The position numbers were made by a program, and so were the translations under genes. DNA of 36,436 nt from positions 1-36,436 of IMG/VR virus record IMGVR_UViG_3300025671_009869; one strand, 5' to 3'. The number at the start of each line of letters is the position of its first letter. Within the stretch, counting starts at the first letter, position 1. Below the pieces are notes generated by a model. The model did no database searches. It was not told the origin of the DNA and saw nothing but the letters and a program-made list of their open reading frames with translations. The stretch is from a virus. This document shows, one piece after another, positions 14,844 to 23,285 of this stretch.

Positions 14844-15068
14844 CTAATTTTTTTTAGTTTCTGATTTACCCTTTACCTCATGAGGATTACTTGATTGTAT
14901 TTGTAAAAATCGATGTACAACTGCATCATTAAATGGTGTGACTTCATTTTTATTTAACTTTACTGTGTTAACAACTTCAGTTATTTTTTGCCACACTTCT
15001 TTACTCGGTACACCATCAGTTGAGTCTACTATCCCTCTAATCCAATATAAAAATTCATTAGCGTTCAT
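14844..15068 (-). CDS. Unknown 74-residue protein
   Basis: Not recognised. The first 40 residues (NANEFLYWIRGIVDSTDGVP, WQKITEVVNTVKLN) resemble small phage proteins built around an aromatic helix followed by a WQKI helix, often seen near virion genes, but this is only an impression. The C-terminus is polar and basic. The gene upstream on the minus strand ends within its first codons (11-base overlap). Confidence 0.55.
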   Translation of the reverse strand: MNANEFLYWIRGIVDSTDGVPSKEVWQKITEVVNTVKLNKNEVTPFNDAVVHRFLQIQSSNPHEVKGKSETKKN

Positions 15069-15264
15069 TATTTATACTTCTAATAAAGTTTGATTTTGAC
15101 AATATTTTAATTTGATTTTTAACCATGTTACAAGTCTCTTGAATAAAAACTTTAATTGAAATTATTGGTAATGATATTATCAGAATAAACGTACTTAAAA
15201 TTACTAATATCAAAAATGATATAAATTGTAAATTTCTTTTTAAGGAAGGTAATTTGAGTGTCAT
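15058..15264 (-). CDS. Small single-pass membrane protein
   Basis: 68 residues. A basic N-terminus (KLPSLKRN) is followed by one long hydrophobic helix (about 13-38, ISFLILVILSTFILIISLPI) and a basic, probably cytoplasmic or periplasmic tail with one cysteine. No cleavage site or lipobox. Its 3' end overlaps the next gene by 11 bases. A small phage membrane protein of unknown role. Confidence 0.6.
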   Translation of the reverse strand: MTLKLPSLKRNLQFISFLILVILSTFILIISLPIISIKVFIQETCNMVKNQIKILSKSNFIRSINNER

Positions 15265-15267
15265 ATA

Positions 15268-15483
15268 TTAAAGATATTGTGTTATTCTACTAGCTTCTTG
15301 TTCTATTTTAAATAACATTTTTTTATAACCGTTAACTTTTTGTTGGTTCCCATAATCATACTCATTAATTTCAACACTTTTAGCCTGTTCTTCTATTGGT
15401 AGTTTTGGAACTCTACTAAGTAACTCTGTAAATTTTTGGTGTTCTGACATTAACCAATTATAATAGTCTGCTTTTGATTTCAT
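15268..15483 (-). CDS. Unknown 71-residue helical protein
   Basis: Not recognised. Two predicted helices (YYNWLMSEHQKFTELLSRV and VNGYKKMLFKIEQEASRIT) are separated by an acidic stretch. No motif identifies it. Its ATG overlaps the end of the preceding minus-strand gene by 4 bases (ATGA), and it ends 3 bases before the membrane-protein gene, so it is part of one operon. Confidence 0.58.
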   Translation of the reverse strand: MKSKADYYNWLMSEHQKFTELLSRVPKLPIEEQAKSVEINEYDYGNQQKVNGYKKMLFKIEQEASRITQYL

Positions 15484-15983
15484 ATTTTATTTTTTAATAT
15501 TTTATTTTTTAATATTTTATAATTTGGAGAATTTTTTATGCGTTTTAAATATTCTTCGTTAGATTTATTAATGTTTTCATTTAGTATTTTTTTTACTTCA
15601 AAATCTATATTTATATATTTTTTAACATTAATACTTGCGGATTTACTAACCCAAACTTTAATCGAATCATTTGGTTTTTTATTTTCAGATAATATAAATG
15701 TTCTATGAAAACCGTTTACTATTGAATATTCAGTTATTCTTTCTTTTGGCTCTATGTATTTAGAAACAATTATTGATGGTATATAACCTATAGTATCTAA
15801 AGATTTTCTTAATTTTTCCCATTCATATTGTTTATCAAATAAAAAATAAGAATTTAAACCCTTTTCTTTCATCAAACTATATTGTTTAATATTTTCATAT
15901 CTAATAGTAGTGAGATAATAGTTTGGATGTAAAAATTTTATTAAAAAACTTGAAATCTCTTTTATAAACGTAAAAAATAACAT
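15480..15983 (-). CDS. Unknown 167-residue protein, possible ParB/sulfiredoxin-like core
   Basis: The central segment YSIVNGFHRTFILSENK, preceded by IPSIIVSKYIEP, resembles the strand-NGxHR-helix core of ParB/sulfiredoxin-type domains. The match is short and uncertain. The first 17 residues are hydrophobic and could be an anchor or the edge of the fold. The C-terminus ends in a duplicated KILKN unit encoded by a direct DNA repeat, so its last residues probably vary between relatives. Confidence 0.5.
   Translation of the reverse strand: MLFFTFIKEISSFLIKFLHPNYYLTTIRYENIKQYSLMKEKGLNSYFLFDKQYEWEKLRKSLDTIGYIPSIIVSKYIEPKERITEYSIVNGFHRTFILSENKKPNDSIKVWVSKSASINVKKYINIDFEVKKILNENINKSNEEYLKRIKNSPNYKILKNKILKNKI
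15484..15521. repeat. Short AT-rich direct repeat at a gene end
   Basis: A unit close to TTTTTTAATATTTTAT occurs twice in tandem and encodes the duplicated KILKN at the C-terminus of the minus-strand gene 15480-15983. It is a likely site of slippage. Confidence 0.6.
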
Positions 15984-16050
15984 AATATAATTTTAAAATA
16001 ATCTACTAAAATGTAAATAATTCAATTAATAACTAGACTATAAGTATTTT

Positions 16051-17667
16051 TTAAAATGGTCTTTTTTGTAGTATCCAAGTGTCTTCTGGTATCATATGTA
16101 AACCCCTTCTTCTTCCACCACCAACTATCATCTCTTCTGTCCTTTGTTCGTCAGTAATATCTAGTGGTTCTAATTTATATATGCGTGTGTCAGTTTCTGG
16201 TCCTTCCCAATTTTCTCTTTGTCTATATGTAATTCCAAAAATTCTATAAGGTGTAAAAGTTTTTGGTTTTACTCGTTCACCTCTACTAGTACTAAATCCC
16301 TCACGACTCTTGTCTAAGTCTACAATTATAATTTCATCACCTTTATTAAGTGGTTGATTGGTTTGTGTAGACTCATTTAATTTACCTAAATTATTTTTTT
16401 TACTTTTAATAAGATTTTTTAATCTCCTACTTAAATTTATTTCTTTTAAGTTTTCTTTATGTAATTCATCAATTTTTGGTCTTATGAAATCATACAATTC
16501 GTTACCTAATTTTTTACCAAATTCAATATCACTAGGATAATGTACTTTCGCCATGTTTCTACTGAAAGCAATTTCATCCCCTAATTTGGTAAAATCTTTT
16601 TTATATTTTGGGTATAAATCACTTAAATAACGTGAAATAAATATACCTTGTGTCGCATGACCAGAAGGATAGGATGGTGTATTAGCCGATTTTAAATCTT
16701 CAGAACCTAATTCCATATTTTTAATCTTAGCTACTTGACTAGGTCTAGGTCTATTGTAATGATATTTTAATTTTAATATTATTGATTTAACATCATCCAT
16801 TAATTTATTTATACCCAAATTAGGAAAGTCTAAGTCTTTAGTTTTTAAAAATTTTTTAAAGTGTCCATCAATATCATCTGCACTTTTTACCATTTCTTTT
16901 TCTGTTGGAATGGTTTTTAAATATTCTATTTCTTTTTCTGTTTGTTGTGATTCGTTTTTTGGTGGTGGTGTATTTTTAAATTTATCCAAAGGAAATTGTT
17001 TAAATAAATCTAAATTATTATTAATTTTTTTTTTGTGTTTTTTGGTTGGGGATTTTTTAAAAACCAAATCTTTTAGTTTTTTGTTTTTAGATTCATTTAT
17101 TACTGAATTAAGGTAAACGCTTGTTGTCTGTCCATCTATGAACTCAGTATCACCGTAATCAATTACTTCTGTCGTGCCACCCCAATCATAAAATTCTTCA
17201 TCACCCATATTTTCAGCACTATTTTTATCAAAAGCTACCACATCAACATCACCACCTCTATACACTATCCAACTCTCAGTCTCATCTCTAGTAATTCTAT
17301 ATGATTTAGGTGGTACTTTTATTGGGTTTCTTATAGAAGCATAATCACCGTCTTCTGTCCAATTATCCAAGGCCCACTTTATGTATTTTTTAGAAGCCAT
17401 TGTAGATTCATAAGTGTCTAAATTTAACCCAAATAACTTCGCAAAATCATACCATTCACGCTCATAACTCGTACTTATACCACTAACTAATTCTTCCATT
17501 TGTTTTTTTGTAAATCTTTTATGAATAGATGTTAATAACTTCAATTCAAAAGGTGTGAATGGTTTACGGTCAGCATTATCTAAAGATTCTTCATCAGACC
17601 AAGAATCTCGATTACGGTCTTGTTCCTTAATACTTAAAATTTTTTTTATTTCTTTTAAAGTATACAT
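16051..17667 (-). CDS. PAP2-superfamily phosphatase domain in a larger phage protein
   Basis: 538 residues. Residues about 285-400 carry the full PAP2 (acid phosphatase/lipid phosphatase) signature: KYHYNRPRP (301-309), SYPSGHATQG (332-341) and SRNMAKVHYPSD (369-380), with H337 and H376 catalytic. No membrane helices surround it, so it resembles soluble class A-type phosphatases. The N-terminal 190 residues and the C-terminal 120 residues (GDEIIIVDLDKS, RERGLHMIPEDTW-like end) are unrecognised. The N-terminus contains MYTLKEIKKILSIKEQD, again with I-K-E-Q. It overlaps the stop of the lysozyme fusion by one base (TAATG), so the two proteins are made together; both may be packaged or injected proteins. 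Confidence 0.78.
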   Translation of the reverse strand: MYTLKEIKKILSIKEQDRNRDSWSDEESLDNADRKPFTPFELKLLTSIHKRFTKKQMEELVSGISTSYEREWYDFAKLFGLNLDTYESTMASKKYIKWALDNWTEDGDYASIRNPIKVPPKSYRITRDETESWIVYRGGDVDVVAFDKNSAENMGDEEFYDWGGTTEVIDYGDTEFIDGQTTSVYLNSVINESKNKKLKDLVFKKSPTKKHKKKINNNLDLFKQFPLDKFKNTPPPKNESQQTEKEIEYLKTIPTEKEMVKSADDIDGHFKKFLKTKDLDFPNLGINKLMDDVKSIILKLKYHYNRPRPSQVAKIKNMELGSEDLKSANTPSYPSGHATQGIFISRYLSDLYPKYKKDFTKLGDEIAFSRNMAKVHYPSDIEFGKKLGNELYDFIRPKIDELHKENLKEINLSRRLKNLIKSKKNNLGKLNESTQTNQPLNKGDEIIIVDLDKSREGFSTSRGERVKPKTFTPYRIFGITYRQRENWEGPETDTRIYKLEPLDITDEQRTEEMIVGGGRRRGLHMIPEDTWILQKRPF

Positions 17668-18995
17668 TAACTATAATTTATTTTTTTATTGTCATATTTT
17701 TCAGTCCACAACTCCATAAATTGGCATGGATGGGTTCCGTTATTTGCTTTCATATTTTTAAATATTCCTTTACCGTAATTTCTACCATACCCAAGTTTGT
17801 TTGAAGCCTGTTCTAATGATTCTTTACCACCTAAATTACCAAAATTTTGACACGCTGTATAAATAATTTCAAATCCTCTAGTTCCTTGATTATGTGCCAT
17901 GTAAATTTCTGCATTTGTAGGTCTTCTACCAGTTATATAACTTAAAGAACGAATTTTTTCTTTTAATTTTTTTCCAGCTGCTTTAGCATTTTCATATGGG
18001 TCCCACACTGTCAGATTTGTAACACCATAATCATCAAAATATTTAGGCATTATTTGATATAACCCAGAAGCTCCACTATTTTTATTTTTAGCTGATGGGT
18101 CACCACCAGATTCTATATTCGCTATAGTAAACATTAATTCCTTACTTAACCCATTTTCATCACTAGATACATTAATAGCGTCCACAACCACAGGACTAAA
18201 AGATTTTACATTACCTTTTGTAAACTGTGTTTTAATTTGTTTAGGGTCATTAATTTTTGGATTTTTGTTTATGTTTTTGAGGTTTTTCATCGCTCTTAGT
18301 GTTTCCTCATCTACCTTATCACTAACTTCAAATCCATGGTCAGCTTGAAAAGCATTCACAGCTTTTAAAGTTTCGGAACCAAACTTACCATCAACACCAA
18401 ACCTTGGTAGTACATAATTAAGTGAAATTAAATCTTCTTGCATTTCCCTTACTTTGGACCTCATGTCTTTCCTGCCTTTATCCATACCATCGTATAAAGA
18501 TAATGTAGTTTCTCTATCAAATTTTTTACTTTCTAATATTCTGTGTAGTTGTTGTTCTGTAATTACAATATTCATTTTGGGAAGTTTAATTTTTTTATTT
18601 GTATTTTCGTAAATGTTAATACCAGTGTACCCAAAACCTTTTACTAATTGTCCTGCAATTGCATTAGCTTCATCCTCAATTACTCCACCAATATCTTGTG
18701 GTGGATTATTGATGTCTATCCTGCCATCTTCTAATTGTTTATGATGTACCAACTCATGAGCTATACTCCTTAAAATATCAGCTGTAGCTCTGTTTTTAGA
18801 ATAAACATTTACAGTATTATCATTTAAATTATAAGAAGCTAAAGTCATTAATTTACTTCTATCAGTAACTAATTTTACAGTAACTGGTACTTTATAACCT
18901 AAGATATCTTGACAAAATTGTAAAAACTTATCTACAATTTCTTTTTGAGATAAACTTCCACTTTGTTCTTTAATAACATTTTTACGTGTCTCCAT
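17667..18995 (-). CDS. Three-domain protein: HExxH metallopeptidase, peptidoglycan-binding, lytic transglycosylase
   Basis: 442 residues. Residues about 18-125 hold HELVH (80-84) followed by VIEDEANA (105-112), a gluzincin-like zinc site. Residues about 165-240 form a PG_binding_1 domain (GVDGKFGSETLKAVNAFQ). Residues about 270-400 form an SLT transglycosylase (TIANIESGGDPSAKNKNSGASGLYQIMP, catalytic E295; later AHNQG). The combination points to a cell-wall-cutting protein of the virion or injection apparatus rather than a free endolysin. The N-terminus reads METRKNVIKEQSG and an internal linker reads NIVITEQQLHRIL, both containing (I)xEQ. It overlaps the PAP2 gene by one base. Confidence 0.88.
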   Translation of the reverse strand: METRKNVIKEQSGSLSQKEIVDKFLQFCQDILGYKVPVTVKLVTDRSKLMTLASYNLNDNTVNVYSKNRATADILRSIAHELVHHKQLEDGRIDINNPPQDIGGVIEDEANAIAGQLVKGFGYTGINIYENTNKKIKLPKMNIVITEQQLHRILESKKFDRETTLSLYDGMDKGRKDMRSKVREMQEDLISLNYVLPRFGVDGKFGSETLKAVNAFQADHGFEVSDKVDEETLRAMKNLKNINKNPKINDPKQIKTQFTKGNVKSFSPVVVDAINVSSDENGLSKELMFTIANIESGGDPSAKNKNSGASGLYQIMPKYFDDYGVTNLTVWDPYENAKAAGKKLKEKIRSLSYITGRRPTNAEIYMAHNQGTRGFEIIYTACQNFGNLGGKESLEQASNKLGYGRNYGKGIFKNMKANNGTHPCQFMELWTEKYDNKKINYS

Positions 18996-19030
18996 TAACT
19001 ATAAATACTTCCTATTAATGGAATTTATGT

Positions 19031-19213
19031 TTATTTGTTATTTAAATCATATGGGTTAGGTGGTGGTGTTACCCCAGAAACCTCTTGTTCTTCCTGTACT
19101 TTTTTTAACATCTCCATGTACTGTTCAAATGCTTTTTTTTGTTGACTTTTAACACGTAGAGTTTTTTGTTTTGCTTTCTGCTTTTGATTTTTTCTATGTT
19201 TACTTTTTGGCAT
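19031..19213 (-). CDS. Small basic protein of the MPKSKHRKN type
   Basis: 60 residues from the ATG at 19213; the frame is open 33 bases further upstream, but the MPKSKHRKNQKQKAKQ start matches small lysine/arginine-rich proteins common in T4-like phages as I recall them. The C-terminal half is a charged helix (AFEQYMEMLKKVQEEQ) ending in a proline-rich tail. It lacks a known function; nucleic-acid or capsid-interior binding is plausible. It lies just after the terminator of the tRNA/RNA unit. The only promoter hint is a weak TTTA/TACATTTA pair. Confidence 0.65.
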   Translation of the reverse strand: MPKSKHRKNQKQKAKQKTLRVKSQQKKAFEQYMEMLKKVQEEQEVSGVTPPPNPYDLNNK

Positions 19214-19253
19214 ATTTTTTTTCTTAAATGTATTAATGAAACACAATCTTGTA

Positions 19254-19290
19254 AATAAAAAAAAAGCCAGAGTTTTAAAACTCTGGCTTT
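19254..19290 (-). terminator. Strong intrinsic terminator of the tRNA/structured-RNA unit
   Basis: A 28-base perfect palindrome (19263-19290, core GCCAGAG/CTCTGGC) is followed on the minus strand by nine T residues (19265-19257). The T-run is on the minus-strand side, so it ends minus-strand transcription. Confidence 0.92.
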
Positions 19291-19706
19291 AGGGCTGAAT
19301 TCGGTATTCAGACATCCACCACCCTTAAAAGGGAAATAAAAAAATTACAGTAGGATGTTGGGGATACCCTACATGATTATCTACTTCCCTTATAGTAGTC
19401 ATTGTAACTTTGTGATTACAACATTAACTTTGTTAGCCATTTCTTATAGTTACCAACAATTAGATTATGCCTCTAATTAATCCCTTACTTTATAGACTAT
19501 AACACCTTTTAACAAAGTATCAAAATTTTAGTGTAACGTATTGTGTGACCAATAGCTTCATCTGTAAAGATTATTATTAGTTAAACTTGGTTAGAGTTTT
19601 TCTAACAACACAGGTTATTTTAAAAAAGATTTTTTGATATTAGGTAACCTTAACCCTAAACGTAATCTCTCATTTTATAGTGTGAGTTTACGTAGTGAAC
19701 ACTTTG
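19291..19706 (-). ncRNA. Candidate large structured non-coding RNA
   Basis: No credible protein frame spans this stretch, but paired segments cover much of it. From the 5' side on the minus strand they are: 19660-19693 (ACGTAA/TTACGT with inner CTCA/TGAG), 19590-19606 (GTTAGA/TCTAAC), 19459-19477 (ATTAGA/TCTAAT), 19402-19421 (TTGTAA/TTACAA), an outer helix AAGGGAA/TTCCCTT (19391-19385 with 19335-19329) enclosing GTAGG/CCTAC (19372-19350), and a 3' hairpin CTGAA/TTCAG (19311-19295) closed by AGGG/CCCT. ACATCC (19358-19353) can pair with GGATGT (19317-19312) as a pseudoknot. It lies between a tRNA and a terminator, the usual setting of GOLLD and ROOL RNAs of phages; membership is not shown. Confidence 0.6.
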
Positions 19707-19778
19707 AGCGGATGGGTGAGACTTGAACTCCCAACTCCTAACTGGATGTTAGGTATTTTACTATTAAACTACACCCGC
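19707..19778 (-). tRNA. tRNA-Gly (anticodon TCC), with atypical features
   Basis: 72 bases. The acceptor stem GCGGGTG/CATCCGC is complete with one G-T pair and discriminator T. The D arm is GTTT/AAAT. The anticodon arm CCTAA/TTAGG holds the loop CATCCAG, giving anticodon TCC (Gly). The T loop is TTCAAGT. Acceptor and D arm look like Bacteroidetes tRNA-Gly. Oddities: position 33 is A instead of the nearly universal T, and the T stem (GGGAG with CTCACC) needs a bulged A. CCA is not encoded. It may be a diverged functional tRNA or a decaying one. Confidence 0.8.
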
Positions 19779-19784
19779 TTGTAA

Positions 19785-19847
19785 AAAAGGAAGGTTCTTT
19801 TTTAAAGTTACATAGTTCCAATATATATTGTGTAACTCCTTCCTTTT
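19785..19847 (-). promoter_or_regulatory. Leader hairpin upstream of the tRNA
   Basis: A 10-bp stem AAAAGGAAGG/CCTTCCTTTT (19847-19838 with 19794-19785) encloses a second stem AGTTACA/TGTAACT (19837-19831 with 19812-19806). The outer stem ends in a T-run on the minus strand, so it could act as an attenuator or as a processing signal for the tRNA. Confidence 0.6.
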
Positions 19848-19855
19848 GTGTATAA

Positions 19856-19887
19856 CAAATATATAAAAAGTATTTTAAAAAGACAAC
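19856..19887 (-). promoter_or_regulatory. Bacteroidetes-type promoter for the tRNA/structured-RNA unit
   Basis: The minus strand reads GTTG (19887-19884, three of four matches to TTTG), 20 bases, then TATATTTG (19863-19856). The start of transcription would fall just before the leader hairpin. Confidence 0.65.
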
Positions 19888-19934
19888 TTATTTAAACATT
19901 TATTGTAAAGTTTTTTTTTAGTTGTAATTTACAA

Positions 19935-22900
19935 CTATCTATTCGAAGAATTAATTTGCCAAAGTTTTACTACTCTTTCGGCTTCTGAAAGTAAATTTCT
20001 TTTTTTATCTAAAAAAGAATTATTATTTAGTTTTGTATTAGTCTCATTATATATAATATCTCTAACTTTATTAGAATTTTCATTTATACTATCTAAGTTA
20101 GATGATGTAACAACACTAAATTTATCAACCCAATCTTTTCCACTTATCAAAAAGTGTGAAAAATTTTCTCTATTAATTTTTTTAATATTATTTAATTTAT
20201 CTAGGTACTCAAAAATAAATTTTCTATTTTCAACAACATCACCATTCACTTTTTCGATTTCATTTTCTTTTAATTTTTCTATGGATTCTATAAAATATTT
20301 TTTTAAAATAAAATCTTTTTGTATATCAACAATTTCTTCTGAAACTGTATTCATGTTTATATCATTATCATACATAAAATCAGTATCAGATTCGTTAATA
20401 GTTTCTTTGTCTTTTTCATTAGTTAACTTTTGGTAATACTCATCTCCCATCCTATCTTTAAACCATGGATTAATATCATAATCTGGGTAATAATAGGAAT
20501 AGTCATTAAGTTCTAGACAATCCCCCTTTTTACCATAACAATCATCAAAGGAATATTCTTCCTCCATAAAAATATTAAATATATTATTTAAATTTTCTGT
20601 ATCAAAATCATAAAGTATGTCTTCTAGATGATGGTCAGCGTAATCTGGATGATATTCGAATCGATTTATATTATCCCAAGCATCATCATCTTGTACCCAA
20701 TTTTTTAAATCATCTTCTATTACATAATATAGTTTACCATTACGATATTCTAGTTTACCATCATAATCAAAGTGTTCTTCTATATTATTTTTAATATCTT
20801 TTGTAATATCACTATAAAACTTATCGTGTGCCGCATCTGAATTTGCCCAACTAATATAATGTTTTATGTTATCAATATCTTCTTCATATTTATAAATTAA
20901 TTCTTCTTCTTCCTCATTTAATGGTTTATTATATAATAATCTTTCCGCTGTTTCTTTGTCGACATCTAAAACTTTGATTATTAAATCCCAACTAGCATCA
21001 TCTAAGTCATCTAAAAAATTACTATGTAATTCATCGAATCCATATAAATCATCACCAAAAAAATCCTCGCTACATAAATATTTATCTACCAATTGCCTAT
21101 CATCTTTTACAAATAATTTTTGTAAATCGTCACAATCAAAAAACTTAGTTACTGGAAGTGGTTTTTTTGTATTCTGTAAATAACGTACCAATAATGGTAT
21201 AAAATAACTTATGTGTTTTGGGGCACCAACTAACTTTAACATATTACGATTTATATTGTTTTTAGGGTCTTTATCCCAATATTCAAATATTTTTTTTACT
21301 AAACTTTCTGGAAATGTAGTGGTTATTACATCTTTTTCTTCATCAGAAGTCCCAGTTGGGAAATTCCATACTCCCCACGGATATAACGATAATTGTTCCT
21401 CATTAAGTTTTCTTCTAATTGTAGTAACCGCTTCTGGATATTTAGATTTCACAATTTCACTATTTTTATCGTCATAATCAACTTGGTCTAAAACATGTCT
21501 CATAGCATTTAAAGCTGACATTCTTTTATCATTTGAATCTAAAATTACCCATGGTGCACCACTGTGTGACGTATCTTTAAACACTCTTTCTTTATAGTCT
21601 GTATATTCATCCCATTTTTCTCTAGAAGCTTCATCGTTGGGTGAGTATTTCCAGTATTTTAGTGGTGATTGTTGTCTAATAGTAAATCTTTGTTCTTGTT
21701 TTCCTTGTGTGATTGATAACCAAAATTTAATCAATATTACCCCTTTACCTAATAAACTTTTTTCAAAGGGAACAACGTCTCTCATAAATTCTTCATATTC
21801 TTCTTTAGAAGAATATCCCATAACTGGTTCTACAATACCTCTATTATACCAACTTCTATCAAAAAAAGTTATTTTACCAGGTTCTATATATTTTTCATAT
21901 CTCTGAAACCAATTTTTCTTTTCTTCGTCTGTAGGGATTCCTAATGCAATAACATTAAAATACTTTGGGTCTAAATATTCTGTCATCTTTCCAATAGTGG
22001 AACCTTTTCCAGCTGTATCTCTTCCTTCAAAAATTATAACTAAAGGTATATTATTCTTTTTAACCCATTCTTGTAATTTTAATAACTCTATCTGTAATAA
22101 CTCTTTTTCTGTTTTAAATATTTTCCTAGGTATTTTAGATTTTTCTTCTTCTACCTCATCATAATAATCAACACCCTGTGGTGTTTCCCCCTGTAATAAT
22201 TTTTTTTCGTATTTAGCTCTTTTAGGTAATGAAGTGTTTAAACGACTAAGGTAATCTATAACTATTTCTGTTTTATCACCACTTTTTAAAAGTTTATTTT
22301 CCAAACCTCTCAACATAGTGGGGAAATCAATTAAATCTATGTAATCAGAATCTTTTAGTTGGTCAACCAATTTAGATACTTCTTCATCATATATCTCATT
22401 TTCATCTAATGTATCTTGTAATTGTTGTAAATATTGGTTTAGTTCATCTGGTGTATCACTTTTTTGTTCTGGTTTTTTAAATAAATTACTTAAAATATCA
22501 AAAAAACCTTCATTAATTATTTTTTGATGTTCATTAAGTTTTTTATTTTTGTCTGGAAACATTTGATTTATATCAAATATAAGGTCATTTGGGTGGTACT
22601 CATCCACATAAACATCATTATAAGAATCAAACTCATATTTTTTACCATATGCATATTCAAAATCTCTGTCTGATTCACCTACCTCTTCACTATATATAAT
22701 TTCAGCCAAACCGTATTCAGGTCCTTCCAAACACATAATATAATGATGCAAATTGTATTCTTCAACACAACCAAGTTCAATTGGATTTGTAGTACTATAT
22801 ATTGTTTCTTCTATTATAGGGTGGTAATATTGTTCTAATTCAAGTTCTTCCCATTCATTACATTCACAATCTCCCATACCTCCACCAAAAACATCTTCAA

Positions 22901-23285
22901 GTTCATCTTCTGAACAAGCTCTATATTCATCACCGTGTTCATCCCAAATAATACCATCTACACACGCACAAGAATCACCAGATTCCTCACCCACACCATC
23001 CACACAATCATCATAAAACCATTCACTTTCTATGTCACCATAAACACGAACTCTACTAAGATATACTTTTGGTAAAACCCATTCTTCAACATTATCACGG
23101 TTACCAATTAAATAGTTGTATTCATATATGAAATTCATTTCACCACTTAAATAAGAAGGTAGTTTAAAATATTTCATTAATGTTTCTCCAAATTTATTAA
23201 TAGATGGTTGTTTAATTAATGCAAGAGTAGTTTGCATAATTCTTTTAGCGTTAGTAGTTAAATTTAATTTTTGAGGTGACATCAT
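19935..23285 (-). CDS. Giant acidic protein with embedded polyphosphate kinase 2 domain
   Basis: 1116 residues. Residues about 353-610 are a complete-looking PPK2 domain: Walker A EGRDTAGKGS (420-429), Walker B FFDRSWYNRG (474-483), PVMGYSS and the lid-type R-rich segment EQRFTIRQQSPLKYWK (531-546). PPK2 enzymes move phosphate between polyphosphate and NDP/NMP, so nucleotide supply is the natural role. About 350 residues before it and 500 after are very acidic, aromatic and unrecognised; the N-terminal part contains several C-x-C motifs (CACVD, CECNEW). LNE/INE tripeptides recur (KKLNEHQKIINEGFF, RKLNEEQ, TINES, SINEN). Normal PPK2 proteins have about 230-300 residues, so this is a large fusion. 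Minus-strand genes 23302-26846 lie just upstream. It starts MM; either ATG could be used. Confidence 0.85.
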   Translation of the reverse strand: MMSPQKLNLTTNAKRIMQTTLALIKQPSINKFGETLMKYFKLPSYLSGEMNFIYEYNYLIGNRDNVEEWVLPKVYLSRVRVYGDIESEWFYDDCVDGVGEESGDSCACVDGIIWDEHGDEYRACSEDELEDVFGGGMGDCECNEWEELELEQYYHPIIEETIYSTTNPIELGCVEEYNLHHYIMCLEGPEYGLAEIIYSEEVGESDRDFEYAYGKKYEFDSYNDVYVDEYHPNDLIFDINQMFPDKNKKLNEHQKIINEGFFDILSNLFKKPEQKSDTPDELNQYLQQLQDTLDENEIYDEEVSKLVDQLKDSDYIDLIDFPTMLRGLENKLLKSGDKTEIVIDYLSRLNTSLPKRAKYEKKLLQGETPQGVDYYDEVEEEKSKIPRKIFKTEKELLQIELLKLQEWVKKNNIPLVIIFEGRDTAGKGSTIGKMTEYLDPKYFNVIALGIPTDEEKKNWFQRYEKYIEPGKITFFDRSWYNRGIVEPVMGYSSKEEYEEFMRDVVPFEKSLLGKGVILIKFWLSITQGKQEQRFTIRQQSPLKYWKYSPNDEASREKWDEYTDYKERVFKDTSHSGAPWVILDSNDKRMSALNAMRHVLDQVDYDDKNSEIVKSKYPEAVTTIRRKLNEEQLSLYPWGVWNFPTGTSDEEKDVITTTFPESLVKKIFEYWDKDPKNNINRNMLKLVGAPKHISYFIPLLVRYLQNTKKPLPVTKFFDCDDLQKLFVKDDRQLVDKYLCSEDFFGDDLYGFDELHSNFLDDLDDASWDLIIKVLDVDKETAERLLYNKPLNEEEEELIYKYEEDIDNIKHYISWANSDAAHDKFYSDITKDIKNNIEEHFDYDGKLEYRNGKLYYVIEDDLKNWVQDDDAWDNINRFEYHPDYADHHLEDILYDFDTENLNNIFNIFMEEEYSFDDCYGKKGDCLELNDYSYYYPDYDINPWFKDRMGDEYYQKLTNEKDKETINESDTDFMYDNDINMNTVSEEIVDIQKDFILKKYFIESIEKLKENEIEKVNGDVVENRKFIFEYLDKLNNIKKINRENFSHFLISGKDWVDKFSVVTSSNLDSINENSNKVRDIIYNETNTKLNNNSFLDKKRNLLSEAERVVKLWQINSSNR

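Noticed and set aside
8727-19030. Recoding of TAG as glutamine, as in some large Bacteroidetes phages
   Set aside because: TAG serves as an ordinary stop at the end of 8784-9968, 11994-12320 and 14540-14629, and reading through would not join any recognisable domains.
19291-19330. Plus-strand sequence GGGCTGAATTCGG resembles the 5' end of a tmRNA
   Set aside because: The adjacent terminator has its T-run on the minus strand, the promoter and tRNA are on the minus strand, no matching 3' acceptor/T arm or ALAA-type tag frame was found on either strand, and the similarity stems from a palindromic CTGAA/TTCAG hairpin.
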